Source: Rahnella variigena
GTDB lineage: Bacteria; Pseudomonadota; Gammaproteobacteria; Enterobacterales; Enterobacteriaceae
DNA length: 64,000 bases
Direction: 5' to 3'
NCBI RefSeq assembly: GCF_003610915.1
Contig: NZ_NSDJ01000001.1
Coordinates: forward strand, 62,001-126,000
The notes beneath the pieces were generated by a model. It made no database searches. It was not told where the DNA came from and was given only the letters and a program-made list of their open reading frames with translations. The position numbers and the translations under genes were made by a program. Positions 42,072-52,545 of the stretch are shown in pieces (position 1 is the first letter of the stretch; each line of letters starts with the position of its first letter).

Positions 42072-42701
42072 ATGAGTGCTACCGCGCTTGGAATGATTAT
42101 TTTCGCCTACCTCTGCGGCTCGATTTCCAGTGCGATTCTGGTCTGCCGGGTAGCCCGGTTACCCGATCCGCGCACAGCGGGCTCTGGCAATCCCGGTGCC
42201 ACAAATGTCTTGCGGCTGGGTGGTCGGCTTGCCGCGGCGTCTGTTCTCATCTTCGATGTTCTGAAAGGCATGTTGCCTGTCTGGCTGGCCTATCGCCTGA
42301 ATATTCCGCCGATGTACCTTGGGCTGACCGCTATCGCAGCCTGTCTGGGTCACATCTATCCGGTATTCTTCCGCTTCAAAGGCGGTAAAGGCGTGGCAAC
42401 TGCTTTCGGTGCCATTGCGCCTATCGGCTGGGACTTAACCGGGCTGATGATGGGGACATGGCTGCTGACCGTGCTGCTGAGCGGATACTCTTCGCTTGGC
42501 GCGATTGTCAGTGCGCTGATCGCACCTTTTTACGTCTGGTGGTTCAAGCCAGAATTTACCTTCCCGGTCGCTATGCTTTCCTGTCTGATATTGTTGCGTC
42601 ATCACGATAACATCCAGCGTCTGTGGCGGGGTCAGGAAGGAAAAATCTGGGATAAGCTGAAGAAGAAACGTAAAGCGGCGAAAGAAGATAAGACCGAATA
42701 A
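42072..42701 (+). CDS. plsY: glycerol-3-phosphate acyltransferase PlsY
   Basis: 209 residues from the ATG at 42072 (GGAA eight bases upstream). Five membrane helices and the three PlsY motifs are seen: [35 protein letters not shown] and [10 protein letters not shown]. It acylates glycerol 3-phosphate using acyl-phosphate from PlsX. The C-terminus is lysine-rich. Together with plsC in this window it covers the first two steps of phosphatidic acid synthesis. Confidence 0.95.
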   Translation: MSATALGMIIFAYLCGSISSAILVCRVARLPDPRTAGSGNPGATNVLRLGGRLAAASVLIFDVLKGMLPVWLAYRLNIPPMYLGLTAIAACLGHIYPVFFRFKGGKGVATAFGAIAPIGWDLTGLMMGTWLLTVLLSGYSSLGAIVSALIAPFYVWWFKPEFTFPVAMLSCLILLRHHDNIQRLWRGQEGKIWDKLKKKRKAAKEDKTE

Positions 42702-42718
42702 CCGGTACATTCCAGACA

Positions 42719-42750
42719 TAAAAAAACGACCTCATGCGGGTCGTTTTTTT
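42719..42750. terminator. terminator of plsY
   Basis: AAAACGACC/GGGTCGTTTT stem around a short loop with seven T residues; also A-flanked for the opposite strand. Confidence 0.85.
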
Positions 42751-42767
42751 ATTGTTTTTCTCAGCCT

Positions 42768-42887
42768 CAGCCAGCCTGAGCGCGAGCGAGACAAGGCGTC
42801 AGGAGACCTGAAAGCGCAGCATACTCAAGTATGTGAGCATTTCGGGTCGACGCAGCAACGCAGTCGCAGCCCCGCTCAGACTGGCGG
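42768..42887. repeat. ERIC-like palindromic element overlapping the tsaD stop codon
   Basis: About 120 bases with imperfect terminal inverted repeats (CAGCCAGCCTGAGCG at the left, CTCAGACTGGCGG at the right) and a central GCATACTCAAGTATGTGAGC. The centre resembles that of the ERIC element at 54668 (GCATACACAAGTATGTGACC). The right terminal repeat supplies the last codons and stop of tsaD. Confidence 0.65.
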
Positions 42888-43889
42888 AAGCTCCGCAAGA
42901 GGCCAGCGCGGGCGTACCGTCACGCCAAGATCAGGGGTTGCTCCGGTTTTCAACCGCACCATACCGGCATAAGCAATCATCGCGCCGTTGTCGGTACAGA
43001 ATTCAGGTCGGGCATAAAATACCTTACCGCCACGGTTGGTCATCACGTCTTCAAGTTTGGCGCGTAATGTGCGGTTCGCGCTGACGCCACCTGCCATGAC
43101 GAGCTGTTTAAAACCGGTCTGATCCAGCGCGCGTTTGCATTTAATCGCCAGCGTATCGACCACGGCATCTTCAAAAGCGCGGGCGATATCGGCGTGCGTC
43201 TGCGGATCGCTTTCATTGCCACGAATGGTATTGGCGGCGAACGTTTTGAGACCGGAGAAGCTGAAATCCAGCCCCGGACGATCGGTCATCGGACGCGGGA
43301 ATGTAAAGTGCCCGGCCACACCCTGAGCCGCCATTTTTGACAGCAGCGGGCCACCCGGATAATCCAGACCCAGCAATTTTGCCGTTTTATCAAAGGCTTC
43401 ACCGGCAGCGTCATCAATAGACTCGCCCAGTAAGGTATATTCGCCAATACCGGTTACGCTGATTAACTGCGTATGACCGCCGGAAACCAGCAGCGCGACA
43501 AACGGGAAATCAGGCGGATTATCTTCAAGCATCGGTGCCAGCAAATGGCCTTCCATATGATGAACCGGCACCGCAGGCACATCCCAGGCAAACGCCAGAG
43601 AACGGCCGATAGTTGCGCCGACCAGCAACGCGCCGACCAGACCGGGACCGGCGGTATACGCCACGCCGTCGATGTCCTGTGCGGTCAGCCCGGCTTCTTT
43701 CAGCGCGGCCTGAATCAAAGGGATTGTTTTGCGCACATGGTCACGCGAGGCCAGTTCTGGCACCACGCCGCCGTAATCTGCATGCAGTTTTACCTGACTA
43801 TACAGTTGGTTGGCTAACAAACCGGCTTCGCTGTCATAAACTGCAATTCCGGTTTCATCGCAGGACGTTTCAATACCCAGTACTCGCAT
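42876..43889 (-). CDS. tsaD: tRNA N6-threonylcarbamoyladenosine synthase subunit TsaD
   Basis: 337 residues from the ATG at 43889, giving the family start [14 protein letters not shown]. Metal ligands are His111 and His115 ([12 protein letters not shown]). Other ASKHA motifs are [25 protein letters not shown] and [15 protein letters not shown]. With TsaB/E it transfers threonylcarbamoyl to A37 of ANN-decoding tRNAs. The last three residues (PPV) fall in the terminal repeat of a palindromic element. Confidence 0.97.
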   Translation of the reverse strand: MRVLGIETSCDETGIAVYDSEAGLLANQLYSQVKLHADYGGVVPELASRDHVRKTIPLIQAALKEAGLTAQDIDGVAYTAGPGLVGALLVGATIGRSLAFAWDVPAVPVHHMEGHLLAPMLEDNPPDFPFVALLVSGGHTQLISVTGIGEYTLLGESIDDAAGEAFDKTAKLLGLDYPGGPLLSKMAAQGVAGHFTFPRPMTDRPGLDFSFSGLKTFAANTIRGNESDPQTHADIARAFEDAVVDTLAIKCKRALDQTGFKQLVMAGGVSANRTLRAKLEDVMTNRGGKVFYARPEFCTDNGAMIAYAGMVRLKTGATPDLGVTVRPRWPLAELPPV

Positions 43890-44421
<532 letters not shown>

Positions 44422-44492
44422 TCTTCGGGGGCAACCCCAAATCGCGTGATTTGCAATATTAAGAACGCGCAGACTGCGTAGTAGCATACGAA

Positions 44493-44526
44493 GGCCGTGC
44501 TTTCCGAAAGGAATGCGCGGCTTGTT
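44493..44526 (+). terminator. intra-operon terminator between rpsU and dnaG
   Basis: GCCGTGC/GCGCGGC stem enclosing a smaller TTTCCGAAAGGAA hairpin, followed by TTGTTCTC. Its place equals the T1 site of the E. coli operon, which lets rpsU be expressed in excess of dnaG. Confidence 0.65.
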
Positions 44527-44556
44527 CTCGTTTATAGGCTAGTGAGTAAGGGGCTT

Positions 44557-46305
44557 ATGGCTGGGAGAATTCCGCGCGTATTTATCAATGACTTGCTGGC
44601 TCGCATCGATATCGTCGATTTGATCGACGCACGTGTAAAGCTCAAGAAACAGGGTAAAAATTATCACGCGTGCTGCCCTTTCCACCATGAGAAAACACCC
44701 TCATTTACCGTAAATGGCGATAAGCAGTTTTATCACTGTTTCGGCTGTGGTGCCCACGGCAATGCCGTCGATTTCCTGATGAACTATGACAGGCTTGAGT
44801 TTGTCGAAAGCATTGAGGAACTGGCGACAATGCAGGGTTTGGAAGTGCCGTACGAAGCAGGCACCGGTCCAAGCCAGATGGAGCGTCATCAGCGTCAAAG
44901 CCTCTACCAGTTGATGGCACCGCTTAGCGAGTTCTATCAGCAATCACTTAAACAGCCTGCAGGTGCCCCCGCACGGGAATATCTTGCCCGACGCGGTTTG
45001 AGTGAAGACGTCATCAGTCACTTCGCTATTGGTTTCGCCCCTCCGGGCTGGGACAACGCATTAAAGCGTTTCGGCAAAAATGCCGATGATAAAGCGTCTT
45101 TGATTGACGCCGGCATGTTAGTCACCAATGACAATGGCCGCAGCTATGACCGTTTCCGCGAACGGGTGATGTTCCCTATTCGTGATAAACGTGGCCGCGT
45201 GATTGCCTTTGGCGGCAGGGTTTTGGGTGACGGTACGCCGAAATACCTCAACTCGCCGGAAACCGAAATTTTCCATAAAGGCCGCCAGTTGTATGGCCTG
45301 TATGAAGCACAGTTAAAGCACCCGACGCCGGCGCGTTTGCTGGTTGTTGAAGGGTATATGGACGTTGTCGCGCTGGCGCAGTTCGGCATTGATTACGCCG
45401 TGGCCTCACTGGGTACGTCCACGACGGCTGACCACATTCAGCTGATGTTCCGCAGCACCGATAACGTCGTTTGTTGTTACGACGGCGACCGGGCGGGACG
45501 TGAAGCTGCATGGCGCGCGCTGGAAACAGCACTGCCCTATCTTAATGATGGTCGCCAGCTGCGTTTTATGTTTTTACCCGACGGCGAAGATCCAGACACG
45601 CTGGTGCGAAAAGAAGGCAAAGAAGCGTTCGAACAAAGAATGGAGCAGGCGATGCCGCTGTCCACTTTCCTGTTTGATTCGCTGATGCCGCAGGTTGATT
45701 TGAGCAGCCCTGACGGGCGCACCAAATTGAGCATGCTGGCATTGCCGCTGATCCGCCAGGTACCCGGTGAAACGTTACGGATGTATTTGCGTCAGCAGTT
45801 AGGGAATAAGCTCGGGATTTTGGATGACAGCCAGCTGGAAAAGCTGATGCCTAAACAGGCAGAAAATAGCAATGTCTATCAGGCGCCCCAGCTAAAACGC
45901 ACAACCATGCGTATACTTATAGGGTTACTGGTACAAAATCCACAACTGGCTACACTTATACCCTCGCTGCAAGGTTTGGAGCAAGCGAAGCAACCAGGAC
46001 TGGATCTTTTCAGCGAGTTAGTCACCACTTGCTTAGCCCAGCCGGGCCTGACAACAGGCCAGTTACTGGAACTTTATCGCGATAATAAGTTCTACCAACA
46101 ACTTGAAACTCTGGCGACATGGAACCACATGATCGTAGAGGACATGGTCGAAGAGGAATTTCGTGCCACGCTAGCCAGCCTGTATGACTCGATTTTAGAG
46201 CAACGGCTTGAAACTTTGATTGCAAAAGCCAGGACGCATGGCCTGAGTCCAGAGGAACGCACCGAAGTGAGTTCCCTGAATCAGGTGTTAGCGAGAAAGA
46301 GTTAA
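44557..46305 (+). CDS. dnaG: DNA primase DnaG
   Basis: 582 residues from the ATG at 44557 (AAGGGG upstream). The N-terminal zinc-binding domain has CCPFHHEKTPSF and HCFGCGAHGN. The TOPRIM catalytic core has VVEGYMDVVALAQ and CYDGDRAGREAAWRA. The C-terminal domain (about 430-582) binds DnaB. It synthesises RNA primers. The position between rpsU and rpoD is the conserved arrangement. Confidence 0.98.
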   Translation: MAGRIPRVFINDLLARIDIVDLIDARVKLKKQGKNYHACCPFHHEKTPSFTVNGDKQFYHCFGCGAHGNAVDFLMNYDRLEFVESIEELATMQGLEVPYEAGTGPSQMERHQRQSLYQLMAPLSEFYQQSLKQPAGAPAREYLARRGLSEDVISHFAIGFAPPGWDNALKRFGKNADDKASLIDAGMLVTNDNGRSYDRFRERVMFPIRDKRGRVIAFGGRVLGDGTPKYLNSPETEIFHKGRQLYGLYEAQLKHPTPARLLVVEGYMDVVALAQFGIDYAVASLGTSTTADHIQLMFRSTDNVVCCYDGDRAGREAAWRALETALPYLNDGRQLRFMFLPDGEDPDTLVRKEGKEAFEQRMEQAMPLSTFLFDSLMPQVDLSSPDGRTKLSMLALPLIRQVPGETLRMYLRQQLGNKLGILDDSQLEKLMPKQAENSNVYQAPQLKRTTMRILIGLLVQNPQLATLIPSLQGLEQAKQPGLDLFSELVTTCLAQPGLTTGQLLELYRDNKFYQQLETLATWNHMIVEDMVEEEFRATLASLYDSILEQRLETLIAKARTHGLSPEERTEVSSLNQVLARKS

Positions 46306-46343
46306 AAATTTAATAACAAGAACATATATTTACCCGGATAACT

Positions 46344-46394
46344 CGAGTGACGGGAAGGCAGCTAACGCACCTGCGGCTCGAAGTATGACGGGTA
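46344..46394. repeat. ERIC right-end fragment upstream of rpoD
   Basis: GGCAGCTAACGCACCTGCGGCTCG, in two overlapping parts, matches the right half of the repeat at 54668-54788 (GGCAGCTAACGCATCTGCGG). It ends AAGTATGACGGGTA, which is typical of the ERIC terminus. The left and central parts are missing, so it is a solo end or a decayed copy inside the dnaG-rpoD transcript. Confidence 0.6.
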
Positions 46395-46551
46395 AAACAG
46401 AACACGGCTTAAGTGCCGATAAAAAGCGGGGCACGGCCCTGCGCAGAGCCGCCCTGGTGGGCCGCGGCACAATAAACGCCCCTAACGTTATTGTTGGCGA
46501 TGTTACCCGACCGACACCAACCCAAATACTCTGAAGTGTGGATACCGTCTT

Positions 46552-48390
46552 ATGGAGCAAAACCCGCAGTCACAGCTTAAGCTACTTGTCACCCGTGGTA
46601 AGGAGCAAGGCTATCTGACCTATGCTGAGGTCAATGACCATCTGCCGGAAGATATCGTCGATTCCGACCAGATCGAAGACATCATCCAGATGATTAACGA
46701 CATGGGCATCCAGGTTCTTGAAGAAGCTCCGGACGCCGATGATTTGATGCTGGCCGAAAATCGCCCAGATACCGACGAAGACGCTGCAGAAGCGGCGGCG
46801 CAGGTACTTTCCAGCGTTGAATCCGAAATTGGCCGTACCACCGACCCAGTGCGTATGTATATGCGCGAGATGGGTACCGTTGAATTGCTGACCCGTGAAG
46901 GCGAAATCGACATCGCCAAACGTATCGAAGACGGTATCAATCAGGTCCAGTGCTCCGTTGCTGAATATCCTGAAGCTATCACTTATTTGTTAGAGCAATA
47001 TGACCGTGTGGAAGCAGGCGAAGTACGTCTGTCTGACCTGATCACCGGTTTTGTTGATCCGAACGCCGAAGAAGAAATCGCACCAACTGCGACTCATGTG
47101 GGTTCTGAACTGACCACTGAAGAGCAGAATGATGACGACGAAGACGAAGATGAAGACGACGACGCTGAAGATGACAACAGCATCGACCCTGAACTGGCTC
47201 GCCAGAAGTTCACCGAACTGCGTGAACAGCATGAAGCGACACGTCTGGTCATCAAGAAAAACGGCCGTAGTCACAAGAGCGCAGCAGAAGAAATCCTGAA
47301 GCTGTCCGATGTGTTCAAACAGTTCCGTTTAGTGCCAAAACAGTTCGATTTCCTGGTTAACAGCATGCGTTCCATGATGGATCGCGTACGTGCTCAGGAA
47401 CGTCTGATCATGAAAGTGTGCGTTGAACAGTGCAAAATGCCGAAGAAAAACTTCGTCAATCTGTTCGCCGGTAACGAAACCAGCGATACCTGGTTCGATG
47501 CGGCTCTGGCAATGGGTAAACCATGGTCTGAGAAGCTGAAGGAAGTCACCGAAGACGTGCAGCGCGGCCTGATGAAACTGCGTCAGATCGAAGAAGAAAC
47601 TGGCCTGACTATCGAGCAGGTTAAAGACATCAACCGTCGCATGTCGATCGGCGAAGCGAAAGCCCGTCGCGCGAAGAAAGAGATGGTTGAAGCAAACTTA
47701 CGTCTGGTTATTTCTATCGCCAAGAAATACACCAACCGTGGTCTGCAATTCCTTGACCTGATCCAGGAAGGTAACATCGGCCTGATGAAAGCCGTTGATA
47801 AGTTTGAATATCGCCGTGGTTATAAGTTCTCAACTTATGCGACCTGGTGGATCCGTCAGGCTATTACCCGCTCCATCGCCGACCAGGCACGTACCATCCG
47901 TATCCCGGTGCATATGATTGAGACTATCAACAAACTCAACCGTATCTCCCGTCAGATGCTGCAAGAGATGGGCCGTGAGCCAACACCGGAAGAGCTGGCT
48001 GAGCGTATGCTGATGCCGGAAGACAAAATCCGTAAAGTGCTGAAAATTGCTAAAGAGCCAATCTCCATGGAAACGCCAATCGGCGACGATGAAGATTCGC
48101 ATCTGGGCGATTTCATCGAGGATACAACCCTCGAGCTGCCACTGGATTCTGCAACGTCTGAAAGCCTGCGTTCTGCGACGCATGACGTTCTGGCTGGCCT
48201 GACCGCACGTGAAGCGAAAGTTCTGCGTATGCGTTTCGGTATCGATATGAACACTGACCACACTCTGGAAGAAGTGGGCAAACAGTTCGACGTTACCCGT
48301 GAACGTATCCGTCAGATCGAAGCGAAAGCGTTGCGTAAACTGCGCCACCCAAGCCGCTCCGAAGTGCTGCGTAGCTTCCTGGACGATTAA
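46552..48390 (+). CDS. rpoD: RNA polymerase sigma factor RpoD (sigma70)
   Basis: 612 residues (E. coli 613). Region 1.1 is at the N-terminus and region 1.2 near residue 95 ([16 protein letters not shown]). An acidic stretch (about 190-210) lies in the non-conserved insert. Region 2 has [17 protein letters not shown] and [15 protein letters not shown]. Region 4.2 is [20 protein letters not shown]. It is the housekeeping sigma factor and the last gene of the rpsU-dnaG-rpoD operon. Confidence 0.99.
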   Translation: MEQNPQSQLKLLVTRGKEQGYLTYAEVNDHLPEDIVDSDQIEDIIQMINDMGIQVLEEAPDADDLMLAENRPDTDEDAAEAAAQVLSSVESEIGRTTDPVRMYMREMGTVELLTREGEIDIAKRIEDGINQVQCSVAEYPEAITYLLEQYDRVEAGEVRLSDLITGFVDPNAEEEIAPTATHVGSELTTEEQNDDDEDEDEDDDAEDDNSIDPELARQKFTELREQHEATRLVIKKNGRSHKSAAEEILKLSDVFKQFRLVPKQFDFLVNSMRSMMDRVRAQERLIMKVCVEQCKMPKKNFVNLFAGNETSDTWFDAALAMGKPWSEKLKEVTEDVQRGLMKLRQIEEETGLTIEQVKDINRRMSIGEAKARRAKKEMVEANLRLVISIAKKYTNRGLQFLDLIQEGNIGLMKAVDKFEYRRGYKFSTYATWWIRQAITRSIADQARTIRIPVHMIETINKLNRISRQMLQEMGREPTPEELAERMLMPEDKIRKVLKIAKEPISMETPIGDDEDSHLGDFIEDTTLELPLDSATSESLRSATHDVLAGLTAREAKVLRMRFGIDMNTDHTLEEVGKQFDVTRERIRQIEAKALRKLRHPSRSEVLRSFLDD

Positions 48391-48413
48391 TCGTCCTCAG
48401 GCTGTCAGCCAAT

Positions 48414-48453
48414 AAAAAGCCCCGCCTTTCTCTGGAAATGGCGGGGCTTTTTT
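48414..48453. terminator. terminator of the rpsU-dnaG-rpoD operon
   Basis: AAAAAGCCCCGCC/GGCGGGGCTTTTTT stem with a 13-base loop; also serves mug from the opposite strand. Confidence 0.9.
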
Positions 48454-48471
48454 ATTGTTTGAAGTTTAGGC

Positions 48472-48969
48472 TCAGGAATTCAGCGCATCGTAAAGTTCGC
48501 GGTAAGAGGCGGTCAGTTCCTCTAACGTCGCACGGTTCAGTCCGCTGGGGTTAGGCAGCACCCAGACCTCTGTGTCACCGATTTTCAGCGCCTGACGCCC
48601 CCAGTTCACTTTGCTGATCCCAAACGCTTTACTGAACGCCTGCTTACCCAAAACGGCCAGTGCGCGCGGCTGATAGCGTTCGATTTTCTCCGTCAAAACA
48701 GCCCCGCCCTCACGCAACTCATCGCGTACCAGTTCGGTTGCTTCAACGGTCGGGCGCTCAACCAGCATCGTGATGCCACAACCCGTATCCAGCAAATATT
48801 GCTCTTCTTCGGGCTTTAGCAAGCGCGCGGTAAAACCGGCCTGATAGATGACCTTCCAGAAGCGATTATTGGCATTAGCAAAATGAAAACCATGATGAGC
48901 GGTAGATAGACCAGGATTGATGCCGCAAAAAACGACAGAAAGATCCCTGGCGATAATATCTGTAATCAT
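48472..48969 (-). CDS. mug: G/U mismatch-specific uracil-DNA glycosylase Mug
   Basis: 165 residues from the ATG at 48969 (AGGA nine bases upstream). The catalytic motif is [11 protein letters not shown] with the Asn typical of the MUG/TDG family. [13 protein letters not shown] and [16 protein letters not shown] form the DNA-contacting loops. It removes uracil and ethenocytosine opposite G. It converges with rpoD and precedes the tRNA gene, as in E. coli. Confidence 0.95.
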   Translation of the reverse strand: MITDIIARDLSVVFCGINPGLSTAHHGFHFANANNRFWKVIYQAGFTARLLKPEEEQYLLDTGCGITMLVERPTVEATELVRDELREGGAVLTEKIERYQPRALAVLGKQAFSKAFGISKVNWGRQALKIGDTEVWVLPNPSGLNRATLEELTASYRELYDALNS

Positions 48970-49071
48970 TATTCTTTCCTGAGATGTATTAACCGGAGTT
49001 ATCGGTAAAAAAGTCTGCGAATACAACATGCCAGAACTGCACACAAAACGCGCATACAAACCGAACACATA

Positions 49072-49101
49072 TAGACCTGTAAGCAGAGTTTACCGTATAA
49101 T
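49072..49101 (+). promoter_or_regulatory. promoter of the tRNA-Ile gene
   Basis: TAGACC at 49072-49077 and a perfect TATAAT at 49096-49101 with an 18-base spacer. The TATAAT is 10 bases before the mature tRNA 5' end. Confidence 0.6.
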
Positions 49102-49111
49102 CCCGCACCTC

Positions 49112-49188
49112 GGCCCTTTAGCTCAGTTGGTTAGAGCACGCGACTCATAATCGCTTGGTCGCTGGTTCAAGTCCAGCAAGGGCCACCA
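49112..49188 (+). tRNA. ileX: tRNA-Ile2 with CAU anticodon (lysidine-modified), ileX equivalent
   Basis: 77 bases with an encoded CCA end. The acceptor stem is GGCCCTT/AAGGGCC, the D-arm AGCTCAGTTGGTTAGAGC and the T-loop GGTTCAAGTCC. The anticodon CAT is at 49146-49148 in loop CTCATAA. The body matches E. coli tRNA-Ile2, not initiator or elongator Met tRNA. The C34 is expected to be changed to lysidine by TilS to read AUA. E. coli ileX has the same neighbour mug. Confidence 0.92.
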
Positions 49189-49215
49189 AATTTTAGTTTC
49201 AGATTCAGTCGATTA

Positions 49216-49242
49216 AGCCACTTCGCAAGAAGTGGCTTTTTT
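49216..49242 (+). terminator. terminator of the tRNA-Ile gene
   Basis: AGCCACTTC/GAAGTGGCT perfect 9-bp stem with a four-base loop and six T residues. Confidence 0.9.
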
Positions 49243-49281
49243 GTTGGCTAAATTAATTGCCTCAAAAGTGGCTCACTAAAA

Positions 49282-50625
49282 TCAGAGCACGCCCTGCGCC
49301 AGCATGGCATCGGCGACTTTCACGAAACCGGCGATATTGGCGCCACGTACATACTGTGTCTGTTTACCTTCACCGCCGTACTCCACGCAAGAGTGATGGA
49401 TATCCAGCATGATGTGACGTAAACGCGCATCGACTTCTTCGGCTTTCCAGCTCAGACGTGCCGCGTTCTGCGCCATTTCCAGACCTGACGTCGCCACGCC
49501 ACCGGCGTTCGCCGCTTTGCCCGGCGCGAAAAGCACGCCCGCGTCGGTGAACAAGTCGGTCGCTTCAATCGTGGTTGGCATGTTCGCGCCTTCGGCGACG
49601 GCTTTCACGCCATTGGCAATCAGCACGCGTGCCGCATCGGCATCCAGTTCATTTTGTGTGGCGCAAGGCAGCGCGATATCCACCGGCACGTTCCACGGTT
49701 GCTGGCCTTCGAGATAGGTCAGCCCGAGTTTTTCTGCGTAATCGGCCACACGCCCGTCGCGGCTGGCTTTGATTTCGGTCAGCAACGCCAGTTTCTCAGG
49801 GGTGAAACCGGCTTCATCGACGACAGTACCGTTAGAATCTGACGCCGTAATCACCCGGGCGCCCAGTGACATGGCTTTTTCAATCGCGTATTGCGCGACG
49901 TTACCGGAGCCGGATACCGCCACGCGCATGCCTTCGAAATCCAGACCGTGGCGTTTGAGCATCGATTCAGTGAAATAGATCAGGCCATAACCTGTGGCTT
50001 CCGGGCGGATCAGACTGCCGCCAAACGACAACCCTTTGCCGGTGAACACACTGGCGGTGTTGTTGGAGAGTTTTTTCATCATCCCCGCCATATACCCGAC
50101 TTCACGCCCGCCGACGCCGATATCACCCGCAGGCACATCGGTATCCGGCCCGAGATGACGGTACAGTTCCAGCATCAGCGCCTGACAGAAACGCATGATT
50201 TCGCCTTCGCTTTTGCCTTTCGGATTGAAATCACTGCCGCCCTTTCCGCCGCCCATTGGCAACGTGGTCAGGGCATTTTTAAAGGTCTGCTCAAAACCGA
50301 GGAATTTGAGGATTGATAAATTGACCGACGGATGGAAACGCATGCCGCCTTTATACGGGCCAATCGCCGAGCTGAACTGCACGCGCCAGCCACGGTTCAC
50401 CTGCACCTGATTTTTGTCATCCACCCACGCGATGCGGAACTGAATGACACGCTCCGGCTCTACCAGACGTTCGAGTAAAGCAGAACGGCGGTATTGCGGA
50501 TTTTGTTCGAGGAAAGGCCATAGCGTGGTCATAACTTCACGTACGGCCTGGGAGAATTCGACCTGATGCGGGTCGCGTTGTTGTACTGAGGATAAGAACT
50601 GTTCGAGGGATTGAATCTGATCCAT
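49282..50625 (-). CDS. gdhA: NADP-specific glutamate dehydrogenase GdhA
   Basis: 447 residues (E. coli 447). The catalytic region has GGMRFHPSVNLSILKFLGFEQ and the lysine-rich LPMGGGKGGSDFNPKGKSEGE. The NADP Rossmann domain has VAVSGSGNVAQYAIEKA, and KAVAEGANMPTT follows. It aminates 2-oxoglutarate to glutamate at high ammonium. It is monocistronic and not adjacent to mug in E. coli, so synteny with E. coli ends at the tRNA. Confidence 0.97.
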   Translation of the reverse strand: MDQIQSLEQFLSSVQQRDPHQVEFSQAVREVMTTLWPFLEQNPQYRRSALLERLVEPERVIQFRIAWVDDKNQVQVNRGWRVQFSSAIGPYKGGMRFHPSVNLSILKFLGFEQTFKNALTTLPMGGGKGGSDFNPKGKSEGEIMRFCQALMLELYRHLGPDTDVPAGDIGVGGREVGYMAGMMKKLSNNTASVFTGKGLSFGGSLIRPEATGYGLIYFTESMLKRHGLDFEGMRVAVSGSGNVAQYAIEKAMSLGARVITASDSNGTVVDEAGFTPEKLALLTEIKASRDGRVADYAEKLGLTYLEGQQPWNVPVDIALPCATQNELDADAARVLIANGVKAVAEGANMPTTIEATDLFTDAGVLFAPGKAANAGGVATSGLEMAQNAARLSWKAEEVDARLRHIMLDIHHSCVEYGGEGKQTQYVRGANIAGFVKVADAMLAQGVL

Positions 50626-50739
50626 TGATTTAAAACTCCGTCTGTAAGTGATGTTGTCTTTTTTTATTTACTGCTTATTTTTTGACTATGCATCGACTGA
50701 CAAGCGGACATCAAGTGATTTATTTACCCGATTAAAACC

Positions 50740-51225
50740 CTAGGATTTGCGCCCTTCCAGCTTGAGTAATAACGCTTTGTTATCGAGACCGCCAGCAAAG
50801 CCGGTTAACTTACCGGAAGCACCGATGACACGATGGCAAGGCGCCACAATGGAAATCGGGTTACGACCATTGGCGGCACCGACGGCGCGGACGGCTTTCG
50901 GGCGGCCAATACGGCGGGCAATATCGCCATAACTGCGCGTCTCACCAAATGGAATTTCCAGCAACGCCGCCCAGACTTCTTTCTGAAATTCCGTGCCGGT
51001 GAAATCCAGTTCCAGCTCAAAGCACGTACGTTCGCCTGCGAAATATTCGTTCAGCTGTTGCTCGGTTTTCAGCAGGATCGGAAACGACGGGTCTTCAATC
51101 ATATCGCCCAACGGCACACGCCCGTCGATTTCACATTCCCACAAAATGGCGGTCAGTTTGTCGCCTTTTGCCGCCAGCGTCAGCAGCCCGACCGGTGATG
51201 CCATTCGCTTGAATCTGTATTCCAT
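50740..51225 (-). CDS. ogt: methylated-DNA--protein-cysteine methyltransferase Ogt
   Basis: 161 residues. The acceptor cysteine is Cys130 in PISIVAPCHRVIGASG, and the DNA-binding helix holds the arginine finger in AVRAVGAANGRNP. The N-terminal ribonuclease-H-like domain is short and divergent. There is no Ada regulatory domain, so it is the constitutive Ogt type. It transfers alkyl groups from O6-alkylguanine to itself, once per molecule. Confidence 0.93.
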   Translation of the reverse strand: MEYRFKRMASPVGLLTLAAKGDKLTAILWECEIDGRVPLGDMIEDPSFPILLKTEQQLNEYFAGERTCFELELDFTGTEFQKEVWAALLEIPFGETRSYGDIARRIGRPKAVRAVGAANGRNPISIVAPCHRVIGASGKLTGFAGGLDNKALLLKLEGRKS

Positions 51226-51287
51226 CAGTCCCTTCCTTTGCGAGTTTTACGCCCACACTTTACCGGAAAGGCAGGAACTGACGACAA

Positions 51288-51986
51288 TTATTTCAGACCC
51301 AGCTGCGTACGCAGTTCGGCTTTTGCCGCGTCAAATTCGGTCTTGAAATCAGGCTGCTCTGCCATTTTCTGGGCAATCAGCGCCGCGCCGGTGCGGCTCA
51401 TCACGGTATCAGAACGGTAATGGAAACCGGCCACCAGACGATTTTCAGCGTAACCCGCCGCGCGGGTGAACAGCGCGTTACGTTTTTCCGGCACCATTTC
51501 ACCCAGCACCGTCGCCATCAGATAACCGATGGTGGAATGACCGGAAGGCCATGAACCGGATTTAGATTTTTTCAGCAACGGATGAATTTGTTCATCCAGC
51601 ATGTAAGGACGCGGACGGTTAAACGCTTTCTTGGCGTGATCGTCCACCACGTCTTCTGTCGCCACAATGCGCTCAAACAGCGCGGCGGTTTTCGGCAGTT
51701 TCGCGGCATCAAAATCCGGGCCCATCACATCGGCAAAACGCCAGACATTTTCTTCGGCATCGGCAATTGCGGCTTTCTCTTGCTCAGGCGTACGGGTGGC
51801 CTGAATTTCCAGCAATTCTTTCAGTTCAGCTTTGGTCTGTGCCGAATCATCCGCCGGTGGCGCTGGCAGATATTGAGTCAGATCCAGTTCCTGACTGGTG
51901 ATAAACGGCTTGGCTTCTTCGGCAGCCTGAACAGCAAAGGTGGAACCCAGAGTAAAAAGCAGCAGAGCGACGAGAGACTTACGCAC
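51288..51986 (-). CDS. class A nonspecific acid phosphatase (PhoN/PAP2 family)
   Basis: 232 residues. The signal peptide ends near AVQA-AEEAKP. The PAP2 catalytic signature is complete: K-x6-RP (KKAFNRPRP), PSGH (SWPSGHST) and R-x5-H-x3-D (NRLVAGFHYRSD). It is a secreted periplasmic phosphomonoesterase with broad substrate range, like PhoN and PhoC. No pho box was identified. It is a single gene between ogt and the DUF2000 gene. Confidence 0.9.
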   Translation of the reverse strand: MRKSLVALLLFTLGSTFAVQAAEEAKPFITSQELDLTQYLPAPPADDSAQTKAELKELLEIQATRTPEQEKAAIADAEENVWRFADVMGPDFDAAKLPKTAALFERIVATEDVVDDHAKKAFNRPRPYMLDEQIHPLLKKSKSGSWPSGHSTIGYLMATVLGEMVPEKRNALFTRAAGYAENRLVAGFHYRSDTVMSRTGAALIAQKMAEQPDFKTEFDAAKAELRTQLGLK

Positions 51987-52056
51987 GGTGAAACTCCTGA
52001 TATTAGTTTGAATATCAGGAGAATAGAGAAGAAATGTGACGGTTAAATGACAGGCA

Positions 52057-52494
52057 TCAGCCCAGTAATCCCAGTTTGCCGGTCAGCTTACGCACCACTT
52101 TTTTATTCCCCGCCAGCGCGATGCCGAGCAGTTGCAGGTTGTCGGTCGGCACAACCGATACCGCTTCACGAAATGCCGCGTAGTCAGTGGTTTGCTGCCC
52201 TTCCACCGGGAAAATAATGCCGTCCATTTCATCATCATTAAGCAGATGCTGATGAAGTTGTGTGAGTTGCTGAGCATCGGCCACTAACACACTGATACCA
52301 ATCGGGATCAGCCCCGGATGTTCCCGGTTATCGGCATCAATTAGCGGCGCGCCCACCAGAGACGGATGGCGCTGTCCGAGCGTCAGCGCCAGTACCGCGG
52401 CAGCATTGGCGGCGTGTCCGGCGGCCAGTTGCTGGTTGATCACGATAACGCAGCGTTCAGGGGATGAGGGCAAAATTGTGGCAGGGGTATTCAT
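52057..52494 (-). CDS. DUF2000 family protein
   Basis: 145 residues. CVIVINQQLAAGHAANAAAVLALTLGQRHPSLVG and the ending GIALAGNKKVVRKLTGKLGLLG identify the DUF2000 family, small alpha/beta proteins without a known activity. No signal peptide or membrane segment. It follows an AraC-type regulator by 51 bases on the same strand, so the two are probably cotranscribed. Confidence 0.82.
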   Translation of the reverse strand: MNTPATILPSSPERCVIVINQQLAAGHAANAAAVLALTLGQRHPSLVGAPLIDADNREHPGLIPIGISVLVADAQQLTQLHQHLLNDDEMDGIIFPVEGQQTTDYAAFREAVSVVPTDNLQLLGIALAGNKKVVRKLTGKLGLLG

Positions 52495-52545
52495 GGTGAC
52501 AGGCTCCGGTTCAGTTGAAATCTGAGCTTAACCCGTCACTTTTTC

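Noticed and set aside
49112..49188. Reading the CAT-anticodon tRNA as methionine tRNA
   Set aside because: The body and acceptor stem match tRNA-Ile2 of E. coli and the gene sits beside mug like ileX; methionine tRNAs have different acceptor and D-arm sequences.
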